A stretch of 22,531 nucleotides of DNA from Moraxella bovis (lineage in GTDB: Bacteria > Pseudomonadota > Gammaproteobacteria > Pseudomonadales > Moraxellaceae): the NCBI RefSeq assembly GCF_002014975.1, contig NZ_MUXV01000037.1, forward strand, positions 13,321 to 35,851. Direction: 5' to 3'. Under the pieces are notes generated by a model. That model saw only the letters and a program-made list of their open reading frames with translations, was not told the origin of the DNA and made no database searches. Position 1 is the first letter of the stretch; the number at the start of each line of letters is the position of its first letter. Position numbers and translations under genes: made by a program. Below are positions 14,117 to 22,349 of this stretch, one piece after another.

Positions 14117-15667
14117 ATGAAGAAAGTGATCGCCTTACTAGCATCTTTTATTGTAGCACTGTTGGGATATGTCATGCAAGATCATTGGGCAAGACAAAGT
14201 CTACAAAAGCACCTGATAGAACATCGATATAGTGAGGTTTTTGTGAATGGCAAGGGGCAAATTATCGCTTCTGACCCCAGAATCACTCCACAAAATATTG
14301 AACGCTATCGACTCCCGCTAGCGTATGAGGTGTACGATAAACAACTGGTTAGATACATGATGACGGTTGAAGGTTATGGCATTCTTGCTAAAACTAAAGG
14401 GCTTATTAAAGGCGCATTAAGCATGATTGGCGTGGGTCATTATGGTGGTGGGAGTACGCTCGATGTTAGTTCGGCCGGCTCGATGTTGAGCCAAAGAGTG
14501 GCGCAACCTGACTTTATTGGAAGGGTTTTTAATCGAGGAAAAGAGATGGCTTTGGCTAGAGTCATTAATGAGTTGGATGAAGCTCAAAGAGATGTCATTA
14601 TGCTAAATGAGGTTTGTATGTACAATAACGTTACTGGGTGCACACTTGTGGCCAGTGCCCTTTGGGGGCGACCTGCTAAAACCGCCAAAGAGAGAATCAT
14701 TCTCATTAGCTCAATTAGGTACCCAATTACCGAAGACAATGCTGAGCGTTTAGTTGACTATTCAACGGTTCAATGCAACAGGCTAAGAAAAGTTTATGAT
14801 GAAATCGCCCAAAACGACTGTTATTTTACGTCAAGCGACTTCAAAACCAAAGCCACGGTCAAATACCCAAGTGTGCTACATCAGCATTTGATGGGGGCAA
14901 ATCATTTATCATTAGATAACAAGTTGTTTGCGATAGAGCAAATGTCAAAAATTAAAAATGCAGATGTCGAAATATCATTAAAAGATGCTACTACAGGCGA
15001 GTTGGTGTTATTGATATCAAACAGCTCGAAAATAATGCAAAATGGTGGCTTCGATGAAACATACAATATCGCCTCTGTCGCCAAGCTCATAACGCTATTG
15101 GATATCCAAGCACACTATCCACAAGGTATGGTACAAGCCATGGCTAAATCAAATAATGATGCCATCTTAAAACTTGCACATCAATCAACCAGTGGTCTAA
15201 GTCTTGAACGATACATGATGCAAGCAGGTATTACCTTTAATTATAGCGACCTATTGGTTGATTCAGCCAAGGGACGCGTCAATGGCTCAAGCGATAACAT
15301 TCATCATCTGCTTTCCACACTTATAGCTAACAAACCCAAGATGACCTCCATCAACCAGCAAGCCCTATCATCGGCAACATCAAAAGATGGCACACTTAGA
15401 TATGTTCAACAGTTTGTCAAGAAAACAGATATTGACGTGGTTGTCGCAAAGTCGGGCACTGTGGCAGTCAGACAAAACTCTGGTGAAAAAGGTGTTTATG
15501 GCAACCTTGCTGTCTATGGCTTGAAAAGCCCCAACCAAAAAAATTACACTCTCGTGATTAGAGTGCATGCCAAAAACAATAAACCCATCTGCCAAGCCGA
15601 AGGGTGTGGTCATGCCAATATGATGAGATTAACCGATTTGGCATTTGGCCTTTTGCCAAAAGCTTAA
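14117..15667 (+). CDS. Divergent compact class A penicillin-binding-protein-like enzyme
   Basis: 516 residues: a signal anchor (about 4-20), a glycosyltransferase-51-like half and a transpeptidase/beta-lactamase-like half. GT51 traits: VEGYG with Glu85 in place of the usual EDxxF, GGST at 111-114 without the following TQQ, NRGKEMALARVINEL at 139-153, and MLNEVCMYNNVTGCTLVASALWG resembling the YLN...G..AA..YF segment. The penicillin-binding half keeps all three active-site motifs: S320-V-A-K323, S345-N-N347 and K445-S-G-T448. Only 25 residues separate the first two, against about 50-60 in ordinary PBPs, so the domain is shortened. Ten cysteines are scattered. Probably envelope-bound with its bulk in the periplasm. 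Whether either activity survives is open. Start fixed by AGGAG. Confidence 0.6.
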   Translation: MKKVIALLASFIVALLGYVMQDHWARQSLQKHLIEHRYSEVFVNGKGQIIASDPRITPQNIERYRLPLAYEVYDKQLVRYMMTVEGYGILAKTKGLIKGALSMIGVGHYGGGSTLDVSSAGSMLSQRVAQPDFIGRVFNRGKEMALARVINELDEAQRDVIMLNEVCMYNNVTGCTLVASALWGRPAKTAKERIILISSIRYPITEDNAERLVDYSTVQCNRLRKVYDEIAQNDCYFTSSDFKTKATVKYPSVLHQHLMGANHLSLDNKLFAIEQMSKIKNADVEISLKDATTGELVLLISNSSKIMQNGGFDETYNIASVAKLITLLDIQAHYPQGMVQAMAKSNNDAILKLAHQSTSGLSLERYMMQAGITFNYSDLLVDSAKGRVNGSSDNIHHLLSTLIANKPKMTSINQQALSSATSKDGTLRYVQQFVKKTDIDVVVAKSGTVAVRQNSGEKGVYGNLAVYGLKSPNQKNYTLVIRVHAKNNKPICQAEGCGHANMMRLTDLAFGLLPKA

Positions 15668-15690
15668 TTACAAACAAAAAGGAGTCACAC

Positions 15691-16896
15691 ATGAAATTCA
15701 CCCCCAATCCTCACATGCTTAAAGTTGTCTGCATTGCCTCCTTGGTAAGCGTATTTTTAATGCTCGGCATCAATGCCATCATTTTTGGCAGGCTATATAT
15801 TCATAATCCATTGTTAACATTTTCAATCTATGCAGGTGCTTTTATTTTAACCATATTATCGTTTTGGTTGTACGCCCAAAGACGCATTCAAATACTGGAG
15901 CATCTGGCATTTAAAGTGCTTATTATTATTATCGTCGAGCTTGGCTTGAGTATGAATTCTTATCAAAATATCATGAATAATCAAAATGCCACAAGCGAAC
16001 GTTCTAAAATCAAGAACGAAATAGCACTGCTCGATACAGAGTTGGTTGCCACTATTAAATCACACAATAACCGTATTCATGACATACAACAAAATCTCAA
16101 CCATATTGTTCTGAATACCTGCCAGGAATGGCAAAAAGACCGTGAATTAGGTAAGTTGGCGGGACTAAATTTGCTGACCATTGATATTAATGACCCGCCA
16201 TCAAGCATACACGATATCAATATCAGTAATCTGGGTTTAGTCTGCTCAAAAGGAGCTGTGCAAACCAAAATTGATGACTTGAATCAATTTAAAAAGAGCG
16301 TCATCAACCTTAAAACCCAGAAAAATACATTAACCTTACAAGAAAGCAATATTCAAAATCAAAATTCACAAAGCCATTCCCAATCATTAAGGCTATTTAT
16401 TAAGGATTATGGCTTAGAAATAATATTGTCTGCAGTATTCTTATTTTTTATACAGCACTTGCTATTAAACCCCGCAATAAAAAAAATACGCTATCAATCA
16501 TCCAAGGATGATCCGGCATTCTCCAGAGATGAGCTACTATCGCTCTTGCTTACTCCAAATAAGCAATACGATATTCGCATTGCTCAAGAATATCAAAAAA
16601 CCCACTTTCTGCTAAAACCATTTAAATCAAAACCTCTATCCAGTAGCGACTATTTAAGAAATAAATTATTTTTAAAAATCAACCAAAAAGACCATCAACA
16701 TCTTATGGATTTATTGCATTGTAGCATTTATGATTTTAGCAATAAATGTCAGATCGCCAAAGACGAGGAGATACTTCAATTGGTTGAATTTGGTATTCTT
16801 GATGAAAATGAACTTCCTGAGGTGGTTATTTATAAGTTTGATCAAAGATTTTTTGGTCATTACTTATCCTTTAACACAAGATTAAAAGGCGGATAA
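15691..16896 (+). CDS. Four-helix membrane protein with large coiled-coil loop, unknown function
   Basis: The start ATG at 15691 has a strong AAGGAG eight bases upstream and lies 23 bases after the PBP-like stop; an earlier in-frame ATG at 15604 lies inside that gene and is rejected. 401 residues: hydrophobic helices at about 11-33, 41-62 and 74-90, a polar loop of about 145 residues, a fourth helix at 241-260, and a basic then mixed C-terminal domain of about 140 residues. The loop starts with a likely coiled coil (SERSKIKNEIALLDTELV) and has two cysteines, Cys144 and Cys185, which could pair if it is periplasmic. No family recognised. Same operon as the PBP-like gene, so a role with it at the envelope is inferred. 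Confidence 0.7.
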   Translation: MKFTPNPHMLKVVCIASLVSVFLMLGINAIIFGRLYIHNPLLTFSIYAGAFILTILSFWLYAQRRIQILEHLAFKVLIIIIVELGLSMNSYQNIMNNQNATSERSKIKNEIALLDTELVATIKSHNNRIHDIQQNLNHIVLNTCQEWQKDRELGKLAGLNLLTIDINDPPSSIHDINISNLGLVCSKGAVQTKIDDLNQFKKSVINLKTQKNTLTLQESNIQNQNSQSHSQSLRLFIKDYGLEIILSAVFLFFIQHLLLNPAIKKIRYQSSKDDPAFSRDELLSLLLTPNKQYDIRIAQEYQKTHFLLKPFKSKPLSSSDYLRNKLFLKINQKDHQHLMDLLHCSIYDFSNKCQIAKDEEILQLVEFGILDENELPEVVIYKFDQRFFGHYLSFNTRLKGG

Positions 16897-16898
16897 TT

Positions 16899-17060
16899 AT
16901 GAAACATTTAAGTTGGCTGGAGGCATTTTTGGTTAGTGCATCAATGCTATTGCTGGCAATCGATTTATATGCGGTATATTCAGGAGATGATTCCTACGCC
17001 ACCATTCATTACGCCATTCCTCTAATGCTTATATACGTACTGATTGAGGCCAGAAAATAA
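16899..17060 (+). CDS. 53-residue two-helix membrane peptide
   Basis: Starts two bases after the previous stop, with AAGGCGG nine bases before the ATG, so it is the third gene of the operon. The product begins MKHLSWLEAFLVSASMLLL and has a second hydrophobic segment, YAIPLMLIYVLIEARK, at its end. A short acidic turn (SGDDS) lies between, as in a helical hairpin. No family recognised. Its tight linkage argues that it is real, perhaps a small subunit or modulator of the membrane protein before it. A long hairpin follows its stop by 13 bases. Confidence 0.6.
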   Translation: MKHLSWLEAFLVSASMLLLAIDLYAVYSGDDSYATIHYAIPLMLIYVLIEARK

Positions 17061-17073
17061 ACGATAAAGCAAA

Positions 17074-17121
17074 ACCTGTAAAATCCTGACAATATCATCC
17101 AATATTCAGGTTTTTACAGGT
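17074..17121. terminator. Long hairpin closing the accessory operon, facing mazG
   Basis: ACCTGTAAAATCCTGA and TCAGGTTTTTACAGGT pair at 15 of 16 positions. The 16-base loop can extend the stem with AATAT/ATATT. No T run follows the stem on either strand, the T5 being inside it. It may be a terminator needing processing, or a 3'-end protecting hairpin. Confidence 0.5.
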
Positions 17122-17152
17122 ATGTTGATTCGCTCATGGTGCAACTTATCAG

Positions 17153-18001
17153 TCAATCATCGCGACCGACTCTCTCAAGCACCTTCATGGCTTTTGCCAT
17201 GTCCCAATATTTATCCATCTCCGCCAAATCGCTCTGTTCAAAGGTTTTACCTTGTTCCATCAGCGACTTTTCCACAAAAGCAAATCGGCGTTTAAACTTG
17301 GCATTGGTATTTTGCAAAGCCATCTCGGCATCAATGTCTAAATGACGAGCAAGGTTAGTCAGCACAAACAGCACATCGCCAAGCTCGCCTGCGATTTTGT
17401 CTTTTTGGACTTCATCCAATTTATCTGTTTTATACTTAAACTCAGGCGTGGGTAATTCTGCTTTTAATTCGCTAAGCTCCTCTTGGAGCTTCTCCAACAC
17501 ACCGCCCAGATTATCCCAATCAAAACCAACCTTACCCGCCTGTTTTTGTAAGTTTTGGGCGGTCATCAGAGCCGTGCCTGCCTTGACATCGGATAATAGG
17601 CGTTTTGGGCGGTCTTGGTTTTCTATTTGCTTAATCTCATCCCAACGGCGTTTGACATCTTCGTCCGTTTTTAGATTTTCCTTGTCAAAGACATGGGGGT
17701 GTCTGCGGATGAGTTTCTCTTGTAAGGTATAAATCACGTCCGCCATATCAAACCGCCCTTGCTCGGCATACAGATGCGCATGAAAGACAATTTGCAAAAG
17801 CACATCGCCAAGCTCGCTTTTAATGTCATCGGTGGCAAGGGGGCTTTTGTCATCGCTTGCAATGGCTTCAATGAGTTCAAAAACTTCTTCGATGGCGTAT
17901 TTTTGTAGGCTGTCGTTGGTTTGTTTTTTATCCCACGGGCAATCGGTGCGAAGGCGTGCCATGAGTGCCAACAGGTCAGAAAATTGGTTGGTTGGAGTCA
18001 T
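17153..18001 (-). CDS. mazG: Nucleoside triphosphate pyrophosphohydrolase MazG
   Basis: Hydrolyses (d)NTPs to monophosphates and pyrophosphate; in E. coli it also lowers ppGpp during starvation. The start is the ATG at 18001 (MTPTNQFSDLLALMARLR), not the TTG six codons upstream. This gives 282 residues against 263 in E. coli. It has two MazG repeats. The first holds the metal-binding EExxE...ExxD set (Glu38, Glu39, Glu42, Glu63, Asp66; EEVFELIEA, SELGDVLLQIVFHA). The second is a degenerate copy (EELSELKAE, GELGDVLFVLTNLARHL). The CPWDKKQT and RRHPHVF signatures are present. Downstream of cysK but beyond its terminator. Confidence 0.95.
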   Translation of the reverse strand: MTPTNQFSDLLALMARLRTDCPWDKKQTNDSLQKYAIEEVFELIEAIASDDKSPLATDDIKSELGDVLLQIVFHAHLYAEQGRFDMADVIYTLQEKLIRRHPHVFDKENLKTDEDVKRRWDEIKQIENQDRPKRLLSDVKAGTALMTAQNLQKQAGKVGFDWDNLGGVLEKLQEELSELKAELPTPEFKYKTDKLDEVQKDKIAGELGDVLFVLTNLARHLDIDAEMALQNTNAKFKRRFAFVEKSLMEQGKTFEQSDLAEMDKYWDMAKAMKVLERVGRDD

Positions 18002-18017
18002 GATTATTATCCAAAAC

Positions 18018-18047
18018 AAACCCCATTATACTAGATAATGGGGTTTT
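18018..18047 (-). terminator. Intrinsic terminator after cysK
   Basis: AAACCCCATTAT and ATAATGGGGTTT form a perfect 12-base stem with a five-base loop. On the minus strand it is followed by T-rich sequence (TTTGTTTT) and sits 20 bases after the cysK stop, just before mazG. Confidence 0.85.
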
Positions 18048-18067
18048 CCACACCTATTTTAGGCGGG

Positions 18068-18997
18068 TTACTGAGCCAAATCTTCAAACAAGGCGGTGGA
18101 CAAATAACGCTCGCCCGATGACGGAATGACCACCACGATGAGCTTGCCGGCATTCTCAGGACGGCTTGCCACTTGCAGGGCTGACCAGACTGCCGCCCCT
18201 GCACTGATGCCCACGAGCAGACCTTCTTTTTCTGCCATTTGACGAGCCGTGGCAAAGGCGGACTCGGTGGTAACCGTGATGACTTCATCATAAATCTTAG
18301 TATTTAAAATGCTCGGCACAAAACCAGGGGCAAGCCCTTGCAATTTATGAGCCCCCTTCTCACCACCGCTAAACACAGGCGAATCAGACGGCTCTACCGC
18401 CACGATTTCTACGCTGTCCTTTTTGGCTTTTAACACTTCGCCCACGCCTGTAATCGTACCGCCCGTGCCAATCCCTGCCACCACGATGTCCACTTGCCCG
18501 TCTGTGTCTCTCCAGATTTCTAGGGCGGTGGTTTCACGGTGGATTTTTGGGTTGGCTAGGTTGTCAAATTGGCGTGGCATAAAACAGCCGTCTTGACTGG
18601 CAAGCTCGTTCGCCTTGGCAATCGCCCCGCCCATACCCTCTGATGCAGGGGTTAATACAAGCTCTGCCCCATAGGCACGCAGCAGAGCACGGCGTTCTAA
18701 GCTCATGCTCTCAGGCATGGTGATGACAAGTTTATAACCCTTAGACGCACACACCATGGCAAGCCCAATGCCCGTGTTGCCCGATGTCGCTTCCACGATG
18801 GTGGTGTTTTTGTTGATAAGCCCGTCTTTTTCGGCTTCGTTTATCATGGATAGGGCAATGCGGTCTTTGACCGAGCTTGCGGGGTTAAAGTATTCTAGCT
18901 TTGCCACGACACGAGCGGGCAAACCTTCACTTAGGCGGTTTAATTCCACTAGGGGTGTGTTGCCGATAAGATCGGTGATGTTTTTGGCAATGTTCAT
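18068..18997 (-). CDS. cysK: Cysteine synthase A (O-acetylserine sulfhydrylase)
   Basis: PLP enzyme making cysteine from O-acetylserine and sulfide in the cytosol. The start chosen is the ATG at 18997 ([20 protein letters not shown]), which follows AAGGGA by seven bases. A further in-frame ATG 17 codons upstream has no such site and would add an unconserved tail. 309 residues. The PLP lysine is Lys44 in SSVKDRIA, and the phosphate and substrate loop is TSGNTG at 71-76. [11 protein letters not shown] and the [10 protein letters not shown] segment follow, the latter favouring CysK over CysM. Ends at an intrinsic terminator. Divergent from the phosphohexomutase gene. Confidence 0.95.
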   Translation of the reverse strand: MNIAKNITDLIGNTPLVELNRLSEGLPARVVAKLEYFNPASSVKDRIALSMINEAEKDGLINKNTTIVEATSGNTGIGLAMVCASKGYKLVITMPESMSLERRALLRAYGAELVLTPASEGMGGAIAKANELASQDGCFMPRQFDNLANPKIHRETTALEIWRDTDGQVDIVVAGIGTGGTITGVGEVLKAKKDSVEIVAVEPSDSPVFSGGEKGAHKLQGLAPGFVPSILNTKIYDEVITVTTESAFATARQMAEKEGLLVGISAGAAVWSALQVASRPENAGKLIVVVIPSSGERYLSTALFEDLAQ

Positions 18998-19140
18998 AAA
19001 ATTTCCCTTGTTAAAGGTTGTCGGTTTAAAATGATACACGGTTAGCATACCAAATTTTTATGAAAATTTATAGGCAAAAAATGTTAAGCCTTATTCTATT
19101 TTGGCATTTAAATAATTTCACAATATCCACGGCTAAATCA

Positions 19141-19149
19141 TGATAAAAT
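19141..19149 (+). promoter_or_regulatory. Extended -10-like promoter before the phosphohexomutase gene
   Basis: TGATAAAAT matches TGnTATAAT at all but one position, 34 bases before the ATG at 19183. It lies in the spacer shared with cysK. Confidence 0.45.
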
Positions 19150-19182
19150 TAAGCTGTTCCATGTTCATATTTAGGATAATTT

Positions 19183-20592
19183 ATGACCGCTTTTAACCCC
19201 ATCACCATCTCCTGCTTTAAAGCCTATGACGTGCGTGGCGAACTTGATGTTAATTTGGACAATGCCATCGCCTACCGTATCGGACGAGCGTTCGCCCAAT
19301 ATCTTAATGACGGCAAAGAAAATCCCGTCATCGTGGTCGGCTCGGACATCCGTCCGTCTAGTGAGAGCCTAAAACAATCTGCCATTGACGGCATCACGGA
19401 CGCAGGCGTGGATGTGATTGATTTAGGGATGGTTGGCACCGAAGAAGTCTATTTTGCCACAAGTCATTACAGTGCCATCGGTGGTATTGAGGTAACCGCT
19501 AGCCACAACCCCATCAATTACAATGGCTTAAAAATGGTGCGTGAAAACTCCCGCCCCATCAGTGGTGACACGGGGCTTGCCGACATTCGCACGATTGCTG
19601 AACGTGGCGAATTTGTGGTGGCAGACAAAGGTAGGGTTATCCTAAACGCCGACAAAACCGCTTATATTGATAAGCTCATGAGCTTTGTCAATACCACCAA
19701 ATTTACCCCCAAAAAAATCGTGGTAAACAGTGGCAACGGTTCGGCAGGGCCTGTGGTTGATGAACTACAAAAACGTCTTGGTGATAACATTGAGCTTATC
19801 AAAGTTCATCACACCCCAGACAGCTCATTCCCCAACGGCATTCCCAACCCCATGATTATCGCCAACCAAAAAGCGACATCGGAGGCGGTTATCGCTCATG
19901 GGGCGGATTTTGGCGTGGCGTTTGATGGCGATTTTGACCGCTGTTTTTTGTTTGATGAACATGGGCGATTTATCGAAGGCTCATACATCGTGGGCATGCT
20001 TGCCGAAGTGTTTTTGAAAAAACATCAAGGCGAGAGCATCGTCTATGACCCCCGAGTGATTTATAACACCGAGAACGTCATCGCCCAAAATGGTGGTACA
20101 CCTGCCATCAGTAAATCAGGACATTCGTTCATCAAGCAAGTCATGCGTGAGACGGGGGCGATTTATGGTGGGGAGATGTCGGCTCATCATTATTTTCGTG
20201 ATTTTGCCTATTGTGATAGCGGTATGATTGTGTGGCTACTGGTGATTGAGCTTCTGTCAGTAACGGGCAAAACCCTATCCGAGCTGGTAAACGGCTATAT
20301 CAATGATTTCCCCAGTTCGGGTGAGCTAAATTTTCGCTCAGGGCAAAAAACCGGCAGCGAAATCAGCGAGCTGTTAGAGCAAAAATACCACGCATTAAAC
20401 CCTGCCAAAAACACCCTAGACGGATTAAGCCTAGATTTTGGCAGTTGGCGGTTTAATCTACGTTCATCCAACACCGAGCCACTCATTCGCCTAAATATCG
20501 AAACCAAAGGCGACAAGGCATTATTACAAGCCAAAACCGATGAAATTTTGGCACTACTGGCAGAGTGTGGGGCAGTGAGTGCTGACCATTAA
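19183..20592 (+). CDS. manB: Phosphomannomutase / phosphoglucomutase (CpsG/ManB type)
   Basis: Interconverts hexose 6- and 1-phosphates through a phosphoserine, supplying GDP-mannose or UDP-glucose for surface polysaccharide. The 469-residue product follows E. coli CpsG closely: SCFKAYDVRGELDVNLD at the start, GTEEVYFAT, then TASHNP with the phosphorylated Ser107 and NYNGLKMVRE. The metal loop DGDFDR at 248-253, GGEMSAHHYFRDFAYCDSG for sugar recognition and RSSNTEPLIRLN for phosphate binding follow. All catalytic loops are intact. The match to CpsG rather than AlgC favours mannose, but many of these enzymes use both sugars. No polysaccharide cluster adjoins it. Monocistronic with a strong terminator. 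Confidence 0.93.
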   Translation: MTAFNPITISCFKAYDVRGELDVNLDNAIAYRIGRAFAQYLNDGKENPVIVVGSDIRPSSESLKQSAIDGITDAGVDVIDLGMVGTEEVYFATSHYSAIGGIEVTASHNPINYNGLKMVRENSRPISGDTGLADIRTIAERGEFVVADKGRVILNADKTAYIDKLMSFVNTTKFTPKKIVVNSGNGSAGPVVDELQKRLGDNIELIKVHHTPDSSFPNGIPNPMIIANQKATSEAVIAHGADFGVAFDGDFDRCFLFDEHGRFIEGSYIVGMLAEVFLKKHQGESIVYDPRVIYNTENVIAQNGGTPAISKSGHSFIKQVMRETGAIYGGEMSAHHYFRDFAYCDSGMIVWLLVIELLSVTGKTLSELVNGYINDFPSSGELNFRSGQKTGSEISELLEQKYHALNPAKNTLDGLSLDFGSWRFNLRSSNTEPLIRLNIETKGDKALLQAKTDEILALLAECGAVSADH

Positions 20593-20615
20593 GCTTCAAG
20601 CCAAAAAGAGCTGAT

Positions 20616-20650
20616 AAAAAACAGGGTAGTGATTGCTACCCTGTTTTTTT
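20616..20650 (+). terminator. Intrinsic terminator of the phosphohexomutase gene
   Basis: AAAAAACAGGGTAG and CTACCCTGTTTTTT form a 14-base perfect stem with a six-base loop and end in a T7 run, 24 bases after the stop. Confidence 0.92.
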
Positions 20651-20680
20651 GAACATGGTTGAATATTTGGGAATCAAGAA

Positions 20681-21067
20681 TCAGTTCAATAGACAAAAAG
20701 AAAACAACATTCCATTCTTCCTGCTTTTTAGCTTAATTGATTTATCCATAAAACCAACTGTATTGACATATCTTGGATAGCCAGTACCATTATAACCATT
20801 TGCCTTTGTCTTAATTTTTGGTATGATGGGATAAATAGGTATGTTCGACATCTCCATCTCGACACTCACATCATCAACTACTTTAATAAAGTCAAATTTG
20901 CTGACTAGGTAGTCTACCATGGCGGAGGTCATGTCAAACTGAGGGTCTTCTTTAAGGTAGTTTGAAACCTCACCTAATTTAAAACCTTACTTTCTATTTT
21001 CTGCCAACATATATCCAGCTCTTGCTAATAACGCATGATAAAAAATATCTTTCATAGAACTACTCAT
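20681..21067 (-). pseudogene. Small unknown gene broken by an in-frame TAA
   Basis: ATG at 21067 follows a good AGGAG site and encodes MSSSMKDIFYHALLARAGYM then LAENRK before TAA at 20987-20989. The same frame continues GFKLGEVSNYLKEDPQFD and on for 83 more residues (MTSAMVDYLVSKFDFIKVVDD ... FSFCLLN). Without the stop it would be a 128-residue protein. The second part alone could start at the ATG at 20932, but no Shine-Dalgarno precedes it, so a nonsense-broken gene is the better reading. No family recognised. The leader and first ten codons are repeated at 22263-22349 (MSNSMKDVFY), showing that this gene type belongs to a tandemly duplicated unit with the RCC1-like genes. Confidence 0.6.
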
Positions 21068-21147
21068 AAAAAAACTCCTGTTATCTTAAAAATGAAAGTT
21101 GAGAACGATTATACGCTGATTTTAGTGGGTTGTAAATAGGGATTTTT
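21045..21147. repeat. Duplicated segment, copy A (RCC1-like tail plus leader of the small gene)
   Basis: About 103 bases that align along their length with 22327-22429 at roughly 85% identity. They cover the last codons of an RCC1-like gene (KSLFTT then stop), the spacer, the Shine-Dalgarno and the first codons of the small gene. Evidence of tandem duplication of a two-gene unit. Confidence 0.8.
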
Positions 21148-22296
21148 CGGGGGTTAATATGTACTCTTCATAGAAAGTATTAACAACATTTCCCGTTCCT
21201 CGTTTGCCATGATGATTAGAGCCCCACACCCACAACTCACCATTATTTAGAACTACTGAAGTTAGATACAACTCACTTGGTTTAACATTTTGCATAATAC
21301 GAATAGGATGATGTATATAAACGCGAGAGCGTGAAGTGACACTATCACCAAACCCTTGTTCACCCCATATATACAAATCACCATTACTGGCAACAGCAGA
21401 ACCTTCACCTATATTAATGATTTGGTTTAATTGTGGGTGTTTGATTGGCTTTGTTATTCTATTACTGGCTGATGATTTTATGCCAATTCTTACAGGATTT
21501 GCCCCCCAAACCCAAACTTCACCTGTTTCAAGCAACACCCCAACATCTGAACCTGTCACAAAAAATCAACCGCTTTGTGTGGCAGTTCTACCTTATTGGC
21601 AGGATAAAAGGCGATTTCATCATGGTCATGACGCTCCACAACTTCACGCCCTAGTCCTTGCCAATCAACTCCTGTGGTATAAATCTCACCTTGGCTATTG
21701 AGTGCTACCGAGACATTGCCTAATGACCCAAACCGAACAATGTTGGTAAGATTGGGAATTTTAGTGGGAACTTTGTTGGGTTGATTAACACCATTTGTCC
21801 AGCCTTTTTCATTTTCACTAATAGTATAAACTTCACCTTGTTTGGTTAAAAAGAAAGAATCACCAATGCCTGCCACCACATCCACCACCTCCCCCACGCC
21901 TTCCATTTTTCTAGGTTCATCAATAAAATTACTGTCATCATTGGGGTCTACATAGCCATCATAATTACTTCCCCACCCCCATACACTACCATCTTTTTTA
22001 AGCATGAGTATGTGTCCAATACCACCAGAGACAGCAACCACATCAGTTATGCCTTCTATCTTAGTGGGTGTGGGGTCTTGTCCTGTTTTGGTTTTTCTAA
22101 GCAGATAATCTGTTCCCCAAGTCCATAATGTGCCATCGTCTTTTATACCAACGGCGGTTGTGGCAGTCATCGCCACTTTCTTGGGTTCTATGATAATCTC
22201 TAAGGGTTGTTCTAATGGCGTATCAGGCATATTTGCCTTAGGGTATTTATCATTACAAGCAGTCAAGGCAACAGATAGACATAAAAAAGAGCGGAT
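21122..22296 (-). pseudogene. RCC1-like repeat lipoprotein gene with a frameshift and no start codon
   Basis: Joining two frames gives about 390 residues of RCC1-type beta-propeller repeats: DGTLWTWGTD, DGSVWGWGSN, QGEVYTIS, QGEIYTTG, TGEVWVWGAN, NGDLYIWGEQ and NGELWVWGSN. The N-terminus has a lipobox (FLCLSVALTAC, then ND), so the intact protein would be lipid-anchored. Two lesions are seen. A six-base homopolymer at 21560-21565 lacks one base, ending the first part at KAVDFL and starting the second as TGSDVGV. The signal-peptide frame has no ATG, GTG or TTG between the upstream TAA at 22342-22344 and the TTG at 22266, inside the lipobox. Function of such bacterial RCC1-like proteins is not established; surface binding is likely. 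The homopolymer lesion may be an error or phase variation. Confidence 0.75.
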
Positions 22297-22349
22297 AAGG
22301 CTCTGGTGGGGAGGGTTTGATAAAACACATCTTTCATAGAATTACTCAT
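22263..22349 (-). pseudogene. 5' remnant of a second copy of the small unknown gene
   Basis: ATG at 22349, preceded by AAGGG, encodes MSNSMKDVFYQ, like MSSSMKDIFYH at 21067. It then diverges and stops after 28 codons within the lipoprotein signal region of the RCC1-like gene, in a different frame. A deletion joining this gene's beginning to the next lipoprotein gene explains both the short frame and the missing start of the RCC1-like gene. Confidence 0.5.

Noticed and set aside
22299..22306. GGCTCTGG, the outer word of the MITE, in the RCC1-like region
   Set aside because: Only eight bases match, and the following sequence differs from the terminal repeat.
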